Origin: an uncultured Dyadobacter sp.
GTDB taxonomy: Bacteria; Bacteroidota; Bacteroidia; Cytophagales; Spirosomataceae
Assembly: GCA_946481035.1 (NCBI GenBank)
Contig: CAMLNK010000027.1
Span: 1-12,817, forward strand
Length of the DNA stretch: 12,817 nucleotides
Direction: 5' to 3'
Numbering within the stretch: the first letter of the stretch is position 1; every line of letters begins with the position of its first letter. This document shows, one piece after another, positions 5,958-12,817 of the stretch. The position numbers and the translations under genes are program-made. The notes under the pieces are model-generated. The model ran no database searches. It was not told the DNA's origin and worked only from the letters and a program-made list of their open reading frames with translations.

Positions 5958-7418
5958 TCAGATTCCTTTCAATCCATCGACTTTCAAATTGACTTTTCCG
6001 GTCGCAAATACAACAGAATAAAGATGTTTCGGAGTGAGGTAAACCTTATCGGGCACAATATCGGAAAGTATTCCTTTTACAACTACTCCCTCGGTGACTT
6101 TGTAGTTGGCCAGCGTCTTCTGAATGGTATTTTTGGCATCGGCAATCTGGCTACCTACCGGAAAAACCATCCGCTTTTCCATCATCCGGCTGAACTGCCC
6201 CTGCAAGAGCCAGCCGGCCGTTCGAACGATCGAATTTTTGGTATCAAGGTCGTAATCAAGGCTTTTGAGTGACAACTGCTGCGTGGCGGGATCATAGTAA
6301 GGGATTCCCTTTAAGTAAATATCGCCGCCGATGCTCCCCTTCAATCCCGCCTTGATCACCAGCCGGTCGTTCTGTCCGTACATCTCGATGGACGTAACCT
6401 CTACATGATACTTTCCGCCCAAAAACGAAAACTTCTCGCCTGCAAACTGCTTGGTCGCCAGCCGCGCCGCGTCTTCGTACGACACCAGACTGATCAGTCC
6501 GATCTTGAAGTCGTCCTGAACTTTGTCTACGATCCGCAGATCCGGCAGCTTCTGCGCTGGCGCTGCGGCAGGCTTTACGGCCGACGTAATAGTTTGAGTA
6601 TAACCTTTAATACCAATGACCGAACGGAGGATATTGTTTTTCGCAAGTAACGGTGTCATTTCCACGCCCGTGGGCATGATCACCAGCCACGTATCATACT
6701 CCTTCGCGAGCATTACGGGCTGGCGTGCAATGTTCCAGGCCAGTTCCGCATTCTTTTTGAGTGCGAGGTTCGACGCCACCTGCCCGTCGATCGCTTCGGT
6801 TATCTTGTCAAAATTCTTGTTCAGCATGCGGCTCACCATCCCTTTAATGGGAATGTTAATGCCCGCGACGCGAATGCTCGGCTCGCTGAGCCAGTCGTAG
6901 CTATCGACGTAAGTATCCGATTTGAGCTGCCACGACGGCGTGATGCCTATCTTGGAAATCAGGCGAATACGGATCGAAAACTCGGTATCCTTATAACCCG
7001 ACATCGTCATGCCCAGCGGACTGACCTTGTAACCGGCGCTTACCCAGATTTTCAACGGCACTTCAAAAAGGAACGACGAGTCGATCGCGACGACTTTGAT
7101 CGGGCTGATCTTCCAGACTTTCGCTTTCAGGTTGTCGTTACCTTCGTCCTCGTAACTGTTATCGTCGTAGATCAATCCCTTGATCTGGTTATTGATCTGC
7201 TTTTCGATTTCCGCTACCGGGATCTCGACCGGCACATTCAGTACCGACAAATGCTTTTCATTCTGGATCTCCTTATCCGAATATTTGTATTCTTCCATAG
7301 GGGCCTTAGGGGAGGTTTTTTTAGAACCGCAGCTCCAAAAAATAACGGCTGCCAAAGCGATTACCAGAAAATAACCGCGCCTGACGTATATATTATTTGA
7401 TTTTGACGAGGGTTGCAC
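5958..7418 (-). CDS. DUF4403 family lipoprotein
   Basis: I recognise this 486-residue protein as a DUF4403 family member; the biochemical function is not known to me. After a basic stretch (VRRGYF), a hydrophobic segment (residues 16-29) ends in WSC, with C30 the likely lipidated cysteine. The box F-W-S-C is loose but acceptable for Bacteroidota. The residues after the cysteine (GSKKTSP) lack the acidic surface-export signal, so an inward periplasmic location is more likely. The body is rich in beta strands, with repeated amphipathic patterns such as FLFEVPLKIWVSAGY, GIKGYTQTI and KAGLKGSIGGDIYLKG, and no obvious catalytic motif. The start is GTG at 7418, inside the 3' end of the DUF2027-Smr gene (26-base overlap). 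No in-frame ATG lies between there and the hydrophobic segment. It is the last gene of the fabG-side train before rnpB. Confidence 0.82.
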   Translation of the reverse strand: MQPSSKSNNIYVRRGYFLVIALAAVIFWSCGSKKTSPKAPMEEYKYSDKEIQNEKHLSVLNVPVEIPVAEIEKQINNQIKGLIYDDNSYEDEGNDNLKAKVWKISPIKVVAIDSSFLFEVPLKIWVSAGYKVSPLGMTMSGYKDTEFSIRIRLISKIGITPSWQLKSDTYVDSYDWLSEPSIRVAGINIPIKGMVSRMLNKNFDKITEAIDGQVASNLALKKNAELAWNIARQPVMLAKEYDTWLVIMPTGVEMTPLLAKNNILRSVIGIKGYTQTITSAVKPAAAPAQKLPDLRIVDKVQDDFKIGLISLVSYEDAARLATKQFAGEKFSFLGGKYHVEVTSIEMYGQNDRLVIKAGLKGSIGGDIYLKGIPYYDPATQQLSLKSLDYDLDTKNSIVRTAGWLLQGQFSRMMEKRMVFPVGSQIADAKNTIQKTLANYKVTEGVVVKGILSDIVPDKVYLTPKHLYSVVFATGKVNLKVDGLKGI

Positions 7419-8376
7419 CGTATCCGAATTTCTCTTTTAATGCATCTTTAAAAAATTGCACATGCTGGTTCTTACCAAGCCTGCGGTGCAGCTCATTTTT
7501 CAAAGCGCCGCTGCCTGCGCCATGTATGAACGTAATTTCTTCCATTCCATTGGCAATGGCCGATTCCAGATTACTTTCGAAAACATCCAGCTGCTTTTTC
7601 AGAATCGCGTCGCTGGACAGGCTTTTGTGATTATTTACCAGCTTTTCGATATGCAAATCGATGACCTGCTCCGGTTTGGGAAGGCTGTTTTGCTCCGAAA
7701 CCGACTGACCCAGCATACTTGCCTTGATTTCACCCGCTACATCCGCCGAAATCCCGGGCGCTTCCCGTTTCAGGTTTTCCTCATCCAATTGGTATACAAA
7801 TCCATCCTTCGCCAGCACGGGCACTTTGCCTTTGTTTTTGTAAAACGACTGCGCACGGCAACGAATGCGTTTGTTCAATGCGACTGGCAACTGGTGATTG
7901 CCTTCGCGGTAATACAATGCATGAATGTCAAACACCGGCCATGATTCGAAGTCCTTCATCAGCACTTCGGTCAGCTTTTGCGAAGTACGCGGTTGCAGCA
8001 CGCCGCCGGCCAGTCCGGTACTTGTTGATTCAGAAGCCGCTACGGCTGTGAATGGCAATATCCAGTCGGTATTGTTAATGACGTGGACAGTCAATGCGCG
8101 GTCGTTCACCGAAATGAACGCCAGGTAAATGCCTTTTTCGGCAAATGGCACATTACGTGGGACGATCACATCCGCACGGGCTGCTACCGCCTTTACCTCT
8201 TCCGGTTTCACCATCCGCTGCGATTCCACAGGTGAAATCGTCACGATTTCATTTCTCAGGACCGGAATGCGAAACCCATCCTCAATTTCGATTTCAACCA
8301 CATTACCAGGCAAAAAAGCGTAAATAACACCTTCTTCCCTGCCGTGTACCAATCGTACTCTATCTCCGATATTCAT
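7393..8376 (-). CDS. DUF2027 and Smr domain protein
   Basis: This 327-residue protein combines an N-terminal DUF2027 region with a C-terminal Smr domain, an arrangement common in Bacteroidota. It begins MNIGDRVRLVHGREEGVIYAF and EDGFRIPVLRNEIV, a Tudor/SH3-like small beta-barrel. A middle beta-rich domain (about 90-185) includes YLAFISVNDRALTVHVINN. The Smr domain (about 240-327) has VIDLHIEKL, matching the L-D-x-H type motif, then FIHGAGSGALKNELHRRL, matching HGxGxG, and ends GYGATLVKI. Smr domains of MutS2 and related proteins bind nucleic acid and often nick it, including on stalled ribosomes or mRNA. That activity here is inference. The frame extends to a TTG at 8424, but the ATG at 8376 matches the family N-terminus. 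The DUF4403 gene starts within its last codons, suggesting coupled translation. Confidence 0.88.
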   Translation of the reverse strand: MNIGDRVRLVHGREEGVIYAFLPGNVVEIEIEDGFRIPVLRNEIVTISPVESQRMVKPEEVKAVAARADVIVPRNVPFAEKGIYLAFISVNDRALTVHVINNTDWILPFTAVAASESTSTGLAGGVLQPRTSQKLTEVLMKDFESWPVFDIHALYYREGNHQLPVALNKRIRCRAQSFYKNKGKVPVLAKDGFVYQLDEENLKREAPGISADVAGEIKASMLGQSVSEQNSLPKPEQVIDLHIEKLVNNHKSLSSDAILKKQLDVFESNLESAIANGMEEITFIHGAGSGALKNELHRRLGKNQHVQFFKDALKEKFGYGATLVKIK

Positions 8377-8398
8377 AGTAAATGTTGCTTTCTGATCA

Positions 8399-8421
8399 TT
8401 TGAACCGGTTTTGGGTTCAAA
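8399..8421 (-). other. perfect hairpin between the DUF2279 and DUF2027-Smr genes
   Basis: TTTGAACC (8399-8406) and GGTTCAAA (8414-8421) form an eight-pair perfect stem with a seven-base loop. It ends 22 bases before the ATG at 8376. No U-run follows on the minus strand, so it is not a standard terminator. It may be an mRNA leader element or an operator-type dyad; the function is inference. Confidence 0.5.
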
Positions 8422-8429
8422 CAATTCTT

Positions 8430-9386
8430 TTAAAAATAAAATGGCTTGAAATCGACGCCTTTTCTGCTGAACTGCAATGCCGGGGCCGGGATTTTTATGG
8501 AATTGGCCAGAAAACCCAGCGTTTTAACAAACTTGCTCCGCGTTTTGATCTTCGTCAGATCGATATCCAGAGACAAATAATATTGGCGGTAAGGCCGGTA
8601 CCCCATTTCAATGCTCTTGTCGCTCTCCGCCGAAACCATGTTCTGGATTCCATAACCTACTGAAAAACACAGCCAGGCAGGCCAGTTGGAGCCCTTAAAA
8701 AACGATTTGGGACTGGCCGAGAACCAGTAAGTCTGCCCGTTATAGTCTTTCAGCCAACGCTCCGACCAGCTGTCGCCAAGCAATTGCGGACGCACCTGCG
8801 CAAGTGATGTGTAATGGAATGAGAACTTGGGCTGAATGCGCACCTCATCCCACAATGCTACCTGACCGAGATACAGTACCGACCCCGTAATGTTCGCGAT
8901 CATGTCGCCGGGCGAAAAGCCGTAGTCGGGCGAGAAGCCGTCGAGGATTTCAATGGGCGTTTGAAAAATCACCCCGGAAATGGCGCCGTAAACAAGCATC
9001 TGCCTTTTTGAAATACCTGTTTTCCGATACAATGCAGCAGTATGCCGAGCTATCTGGTAGGATGTGTAAAGGTGCCCCATTTTGTCCATTTGTAACCACT
9101 CGCCGCTGTCATCCATGACAGTGAATTTGGTCAGCGGATTCTTGTACCACGACTTGCTGAGGCCATAAATAGTACCGAGATAAACGGCCGATTGGGCTGC
9201 AAAAATACCTCGAAGCAGCTTGTAATTCGGTCGAGCTTCGGGTACGGAATCGCGGATAAGCGTGTCCCGGACAGGCGTGTCGCGGATAAGCGTGTCCCGG
9301 GCGGGCGGCTCGGGTACCTGCGCATACGTGGGAGACAGCACTCCGGCCAGCAGACAAGTCAGTAAGCAATGAAGAGTAAAACGCAT
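8430..9386 (-). CDS. DUF2279 family exported protein
   Basis: This 318-residue protein matches the DUF2279 family; its role is not known. It has a signal peptide (MRFTLHCLLTCLLAGVLSPTYA, cleavage after A22). A Pro/Arg/Asp linker with a five-residue repeat follows (30-49). The conserved core has the motif D-K-M-G-H (101-105) followed by YTSYQIAR, and EILDGFSPDYGFSPGDM (146-162), whose Asp, His and Glu residues look like a conserved polar cluster. Hydrophobic helices lie between (about 60-78, 130-145 and 165-180). The C-terminal half is aromatic-rich and may lie at the membrane. An ATG at 9422 in the same frame overlaps the end of the vWA gene by 14 bases and would add 12 residues. I prefer the one at 9386 because it gives a clean signal peptide, but coupling makes the upstream start possible. 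Confidence 0.82.
   Translation of the reverse strand: MRFTLHCLLTCLLAGVLSPTYAQVPEPPARDTLIRDTPVRDTLIRDSVPEARPNYKLLRGIFAAQSAVYLGTIYGLSKSWYKNPLTKFTVMDDSGEWLQMDKMGHLYTSYQIARHTAALYRKTGISKRQMLVYGAISGVIFQTPIEILDGFSPDYGFSPGDMIANITGSVLYLGQVALWDEVRIQPKFSFHYTSLAQVRPQLLGDSWSERWLKDYNGQTYWFSASPKSFFKGSNWPAWLCFSVGYGIQNMVSAESDKSIEMGYRPYRQYYLSLDIDLTKIKTRSKFVKTLGFLANSIKIPAPALQFSRKGVDFKPFYF
9239..9298 (-). repeat. 15-base tandem repeat inside the DUF2279 gene
   Basis: About four 15-base units encode RDTLI, RDTPV, RDTLI and a diverged RDSVP. The first and third are identical at the DNA level: a 20-base stretch at 9251-9270 recurs exactly at 9281-9300. It codes for a short spacer between the signal peptide and the folded domain and could vary in copy number between strains. 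Confidence 0.85.
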
Positions 9387-9408
9387 TCGATCATTCCGGG
9401 ACCGGAGC

Positions 9409-11481
9409 TTAATAGCCGCCATGGTATTTTCTCAGTCCCCATTCCGCCCCCAGCAGCACTACAATCAGGAAGAACAGCCATTTCAGATAGATCAGTTCGA
9501 CCATATCCTCGGTGCTGTCCAGCCTGTCGGCCGGGCGGTCAGTTTTTAGTTTTTGAATAAATTGTTGCAGCGACGCCGGCGTTACAAATGCACCGCCCGA
9601 CCGCCTCGCCAGATCCCGGAGCATTCCGAAATCCGCTGTGGTATTACTTAATTCGAGGTCGGCATTACGGATCACAAACTGGCCCGAAACACGTTCCTCT
9701 TTGCCTTTCATAGTCGTCGATGCCGCGTACCGGTAAACGCCGTCGGCCAGCCCGCTTACATTGAACCGCGGCGTCTCCTTCGCGTGGGTGTAGGTAAATT
9801 GCTTACTCTTACCCTTTTCATCCACCAGTTCCAATTTCACTTCCTGGCCAAAAATCGGCTCGTAAATATCGTTGTAAACCTCCGTTTGAAATGCTACCTG
9901 CTCCCCTGCCTCAAACTCGTTGCTGATCGGGTAAACGCGGAATTTCCGACGGTCTTCCTTCACCGAAAGCACCTGGATCAGCTTCTGGAAAAGGTTATCC
10001 ACTACTTCCTGCTTGTTGGTTTGGGCAAATTCCTCCTGCCGCCATTGCCAGATCCCCTCTCCTGCCAGCACCGCCGTTTTCTGGTCGCCATTGGTATTCA
10101 AAACCAGCAGCGGCTTGTTCGTATTGAGTGTTCCTACTTTTTGGTACAATATCGTTTCGGTACCCGAGGAGATGTTGTACTCGCCAAAAGGCACCGAAAG
10201 CGGGGGAAGGCGTTCGAGCAGTTTCAGGCTTTCCGCATCCAGGTTAAGCTGTGAAAACGAAGGATTGAACCGCGCCGTAACCTTGTCGATCTGATTATTC
10301 GCGGAAGCATTGATAAACAACGACCGGTTCAGCGAACTGGCGAGCGGCACCGCCGACTGATTGCCCAGGATGAAAAACAAAGGCATTTTGGCATCCAGGT
10401 ATTTGCGGACTTGTGCATTACCCAACCCCAGCACATTCGGGATCTGGTGCAGAATCACGAGATCATAAGGCTTGGCACTCGCCGGCGGGGTATTACCGAT
10501 GGATAAAATATTGATATCCAACTCATAATTATCATTCGCCTCGATCACACTGCGAATGCTTTTGATATCGGGATGCGGCGCGAGCGCCATGAGCAATATC
10601 TTTTGCCGGCCGTCGATAATGTCGATATAAACCTCCTTCCGGTTATTCCGGCCCGAAGTTTCACCCGAAACCGCACCCAGCTCAATGGTATAATGCTGAA
10701 CGCCTTTTTGCGTAGAAGATGTCTTAAAATCAAACGCCTTAAAATAATCCGCGCGGTCGATCACCACCGGCTGGCTCTGGATCACGCGACCGTTTTGCTT
10801 CAAAGTCACCGTCGTGCTTTTGCCCTGCAACCCATTGGCAGCAACCTCCGCCCTGATCGGGAACTCGTTGCCCAGGTACGCAATGCGGTTGCTCACCACA
10901 TCTTTCACCCGGATATCCAGCTTGGGCACCGAGTCGCCTACCGCCAATGCATTCACCCTGAACGGGTAACGGTTATAGGCCGGCGAAACGCCCTGGTTCA
11001 CGATACCGTCCGAAAGCAGTACTACGTCGGTCAGGTTACGGCCTTCAAAGTTGCTACGGACTGTTTGCAGCAGCCCCGCCAGGTTGGTTTTGTTTTGATT
11101 GAATGCAAGAGAATCCGCATTGTTCTGTGTGCCTTCCAGCGACTCGATACTTACCTCGAAGCCGGAATCGTTCAGATCGCGGGCGGCGGCCTTCACCTGC
11201 TCCATGGCAGCCTGGCCGTATTTCCCAACGGATTCAGAATTGTCGATCGCGAAAACGATCTTGGCCTTGTCGACCGAAGTTTGCGTACGCCGCACGAGCG
11301 GGCTCAGCAACAGGAAGCAAATCAATGCAACTACAATCCCTCTCACAGCAGCCAGCGCGTAGTTCAGTTTCTTACCCCAGGCCGGTTGCGGCTGATACAG
11401 CAGCCAGGCATAAGCCAAGCCCGCGAGCACGCAGAAAATGATGAACCAGTAAGGGGTTTGGAATATGAGCTCTGACCGCAT
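9409..11481 (-). CDS. membrane-anchored von Willebrand factor A domain protein
   Basis: This 690-residue protein has two N-terminal transmembrane helices (about residues 11-29 and 42-63). A vWA domain follows with an intact metal-binding MIDAS start D-N-S-E-S (D80, S82, S84), then LTDVVLLSDG. Beta-sandwich-like regions come next, and a segment around KPYDLVILHQIPNVLGLGNA and MPLFFILG resembles the class I glutamine-amidotransferase-like fold often seen in such proteins. A final transmembrane helix lies at about 663-682 with a short basic tail. The bulk should be periplasmic. The layout recalls Bat-type or related vWA membrane proteins, but I cannot name an orthologue. The frame opens at a TTG at 11520; the ATG at 11481 starts directly before the first helix and is preferred. 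It lies 74 bases after fabG and is followed closely by the DUF2279 gene. Confidence 0.85.
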   Translation of the reverse strand: MRSELIFQTPYWFIIFCVLAGLAYAWLLYQPQPAWGKKLNYALAAVRGIVVALICFLLLSPLVRRTQTSVDKAKIVFAIDNSESVGKYGQAAMEQVKAAARDLNDSGFEVSIESLEGTQNNADSLAFNQNKTNLAGLLQTVRSNFEGRNLTDVVLLSDGIVNQGVSPAYNRYPFRVNALAVGDSVPKLDIRVKDVVSNRIAYLGNEFPIRAEVAANGLQGKSTTVTLKQNGRVIQSQPVVIDRADYFKAFDFKTSSTQKGVQHYTIELGAVSGETSGRNNRKEVYIDIIDGRQKILLMALAPHPDIKSIRSVIEANDNYELDINILSIGNTPPASAKPYDLVILHQIPNVLGLGNAQVRKYLDAKMPLFFILGNQSAVPLASSLNRSLFINASANNQIDKVTARFNPSFSQLNLDAESLKLLERLPPLSVPFGEYNISSGTETILYQKVGTLNTNKPLLVLNTNGDQKTAVLAGEGIWQWRQEEFAQTNKQEVVDNLFQKLIQVLSVKEDRRKFRVYPISNEFEAGEQVAFQTEVYNDIYEPIFGQEVKLELVDEKGKSKQFTYTHAKETPRFNVSGLADGVYRYAASTTMKGKEERVSGQFVIRNADLELSNTTADFGMLRDLARRSGGAFVTPASLQQFIQKLKTDRPADRLDSTEDMVELIYLKWLFFLIVVLLGAEWGLRKYHGGY

Positions 11482-11493
11482 GGATTGGAATAC

Positions 11494-11537
11494 AATAGCT
11501 GGCGACGTTACAATATACAACGAAACCGCCAGCTATT
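11494..11537 (-). other. 11-base perfect inverted repeat between fabG and the vWA gene
   Basis: AATAGCTGGCG (11494-11504) and CGCCAGCTATT (11527-11537) are perfect complements separated by 22 bases. On the minus strand it is followed by GTATTCC and, 12 bases on, the vWA start codon. The lack of a U-run argues against a classical terminator. A U-poor terminator, mRNA leader structure next to the ribosome-binding region, or regulator site are the alternatives. Confidence 0.55.
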
Positions 11538-11555
11538 TACTAACGAAGAAAGACT

Positions 11556-12302
11556 CTATGTTAACATACCGCCGTCGACCTGGATTACCTGGCCGGTGAT
11601 ATAGCGCGACATATCCGAAGCCAGGAACACGCAGGCGTCAGCAACCTCCTCGGGCTGGCCTCCGCGCTTCATCGGGATCGACTGTTTCCAGTCTTCCACC
11701 GCTTTCGCGTCTACCGCGTCGGTCATTTCAGTTTCGATAAACCCGGGAGCCACTGCATTCGAGCGGATATTTCTTGAACCCAATTCCAATGCGATCGACT
11801 TGGTAAAACCGATGATACCGGCCTTCGAAGCAGCGTAGTTCGACTGCCCCGCATTACCACGTATACCGACCACCGAAGTAATATTGATGATTGATCCGCT
11901 TTTGGCACGGATCATGGATTTCGTAGCGGCTTTGGTAAGGTTAAAAACCGATTTCAGGTTGATATTCACCACCGTGTCCCATTGCTCTTCGCTCATACGC
12001 ATAAGCAACCCGTCGCGGGCTACGCCTGCATTGTTGATGAGCACATCGAGCTTGCCGAAATCGGCAATGACGTCGGTAACGAGCTGGTCTGCGGCCTGAA
12101 AATCGGAAGCATCCGAACGGTAGCCTTTCGCTTTCACACCGTACGATTCCAGTTCTTTGGCCAAAGCCTCGCCTTTTTCGACGCTGGACAGATATGTAAA
12201 TGCGACATCAGCACCTTCCTGAGCCAGGCGCAGCGCGATCGAACGTCCGATACCCCGCGAAGCTCCTGTTACCAATGCAACTTTATTTGCTACTAACTTC
12301 AT
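11556..12302 (-). CDS. fabG: 3-oxoacyl-[acyl-carrier-protein] reductase FabG
   Basis: FabG reduces 3-oxoacyl-ACP to 3-hydroxyacyl-ACP with NADPH in each cycle of type II fatty-acid synthesis, in the cytosol. The 248-residue protein is a classical short-chain dehydrogenase. It has the glycine-rich cofactor motif TGASRGIG (12-19) and NNAG (90-93). The catalytic tetrad N115, S143, Y156, K160 is complete, and PGFIETEM and the C-terminal TGQVIQVDGGMLT match. Length and spacing match FabG more closely than other short-chain dehydrogenases. A good promoter lies 38 bases upstream of the ATG. No other fab gene is next to it; downstream is the vWA protein gene. A paralogous SDR with another substrate remains possible but less likely. 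Confidence 0.93.
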   Translation of the reverse strand: MKLVANKVALVTGASRGIGRSIALRLAQEGADVAFTYLSSVEKGEALAKELESYGVKAKGYRSDASDFQAADQLVTDVIADFGKLDVLINNAGVARDGLLMRMSEEQWDTVVNINLKSVFNLTKAATKSMIRAKSGSIINITSVVGIRGNAGQSNYAASKAGIIGFTKSIALELGSRNIRSNAVAPGFIETEMTDAVDAKAVEDWKQSIPMKRGGQPEEVADACVFLASDMSRYITGQVIQVDGGMLT

Positions 12303-12339
12303 AAATAGGATTAGAATCTGTCAAAATATATACTGCCGG

Positions 12340-12371
12340 CAAAAATAGGATATTGGGCAGAGACCGGCAAA
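12340..12371 (-). promoter_or_regulatory. sigma-A promoter of fabG
   Basis: On the minus strand TTTG (12368-12371) is followed after exactly 20 bases by TATTTTTG (12340-12347), an excellent match to the Bacteroidota TTTG-N(17-23)-TAnnTTTG consensus. The start of transcription should fall about 30 bases before the fabG ATG. Both boxes are embedded in a repeated TTTGCCGG. Confidence 0.82.
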
Positions 12372-12390
12372 TAAACGACCTATGGTACTT

Positions 12391-12410
12391 TATTACAAAA
12401 TGGTGTAATA
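12391..12410. promoter_or_regulatory. dyad, possible operator between fabG and the YiaA-like gene
   Basis: TATTACA (12391-12397) and TGTAATA (12404-12410) form a perfect seven-base inverted repeat with a six-base centre. The size and symmetry fit a dimeric regulator site. It lies upstream of the fabG -33 box and about 42 bases before the YiaA-like start codon, so it could act on either gene. No regulator can be named. Confidence 0.35.
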
Positions 12411-12452
12411 TTCAGGCAAAAAACCTTCTCCAACAATTTAACTTACACTAAC

Positions 12453-12817
12453 ATGAACACTACAAATGTCCAGAAAACATCAGGAGCCTTCATTGCCGCG
12501 TCATGGATCGCATTGGGTGTGGGAATGGCCGGCTTCATCATCGGCCTCTGGCGGTCGGAAATGCTGCTGAGCGAAAAGGGATATTATTTTACGGTATTGA
12601 TGTACGGCCTTTTCGCCGCCGTATCCGTCCAGAAGAGCGTCCGCGACCGTTTGGAGGGCGTTCCGGTGACCGCCATTTACTATGGCATCGCCTGGTTTTC
12701 GACCATCCTTGCCATAGTGCTGCTCGTGGTAGGTCTTTGGAATGCGACACTGCTCCCGAGCGAAAAAGGCTTCTACGCATTCGCCTTTCTGTTGGGCATC
12801 TTTGGCGCAATCGCGGT
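12453..12817 (+). CDS. YiaA/YiaB family inner-membrane protein (3' end beyond window)
   Basis: The window holds 121 complete codons and two further bases of a small membrane protein with the YiaA/B two-helix domain; the stop codon lies past the edge. Four hydrophobic helices are visible (about residues 13-32, 46-60, 73-95 and 107-121). The domain is duplicated. The first copy has GLWRSEMLLSEKGYY (31-45) followed by a helix and VQKSVRDRLEG. The second has GLWNATLLPSEKGFY (94-108). This family in Escherichia coli is an inner-membrane protein of unknown function. The start is ATG at 12453, with an A/C-rich leader. It is divergent from fabG across 150 bases. I see no TAnnTTTG element for it. Confidence 0.85.
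   Translation, partial: MNTTNVQKTSGAFIAASWIALGVGMAGFIIGLWRSEMLLSEKGYYFTVLMYGLFAAVSVQKSVRDRLEGVPVTAIYYGIAWFSTILAIVLLVVGLWNATLLPSEKGFYAFAFLLGIFGAIA

Noticed and set aside
9239..9300. Possible CRISPR-like direct repeats
   Set aside because: Units are contiguous 15-mers in frame with a coding sequence, with no unique spacers and no cas genes.
10545..10733. A 62-codon minus-strand open frame inside the vWA gene
   Set aside because: It is an out-of-frame shadow of a gene with clear domains and has no signal of its own.
10573..11475. A 300-codon plus-strand open frame
   Set aside because: It lies wholly antisense to the vWA gene, has an Arg/His/Gln-rich composition typical of reverse-strand reading of GC-rich genes, and shows no recognisable motif.

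Overview
This is chromosomal core-genome sequence from a member of the Bacteroidota, most likely a Cytophagales relative (Dyadobacter/Spirosoma-like; genus is inference). The evidence is: several promoters match the Bacteroidota sigma-A pattern TTTG-N(16-20)-TAnnTTTG; leaders are A-rich without clear Shine-Dalgarno sites; ribosomal protein S16 carries a long Ala/Glu tail; and there are DUF2027-Smr, DUF2279 and DUF4403 proteins and an OmpA-family outer-membrane protein typical of that phylum. I see no transposase, phage, plasmid, CRISPR or defence gene.

Layout. Positions 1-249 hold the 5' end of a minus-strand PLP enzyme of the ACC deaminase/D-cysteine desulfhydrase family. It diverges from a plus-strand RluD-type 23S rRNA pseudouridine synthase (288-1319), which is followed by a GNAT acetyltransferase of the SSAT type (1370-1813). 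These converge on the translation/ribosome-maturation operon rpsP-rimM-trmD (minus strand, 3728 down to 1853) across a shared bidirectional terminator whose loop contains the trmD stop codon. Upstream of rpsP, still on the minus strand, lie an OmpA-family protein (5377-3869) with its own promoter and terminator, then the RNase P RNA gene rnpB (about 5856-5441).

From 12302 down to 5958 there is a minus-strand train: fabG (fatty-acid synthesis), a membrane-anchored von Willebrand A protein, a DUF2279 exported protein with a small pentapeptide repeat, a DUF2027-Smr nucleic-acid-binding protein, and a DUF4403 lipoprotein that starts inside the preceding gene. fabG has a clear promoter (TTTG-N20-TATTTTTG). 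The right edge (12453 onward, plus strand) is the start of a YiaA/YiaB-type membrane protein, divergent from fabG.

The genes are mostly housekeeping: rRNA modification (rluD), tRNA maturation and methylation (rnpB, trmD), 30S assembly (rpsP, rimM), lipid synthesis (fabG) and envelope structure (ompA and the vWA/DUF2279/DUF4403 group). I do not find a convincing novel system. The points most worth a second look are the uncharacterised four-gene envelope/nucleic-acid cluster after fabG, several perfect intercistronic hairpins lacking U-tracts, the S16 tail, and the dyad between fabG and the YiaA-like gene.
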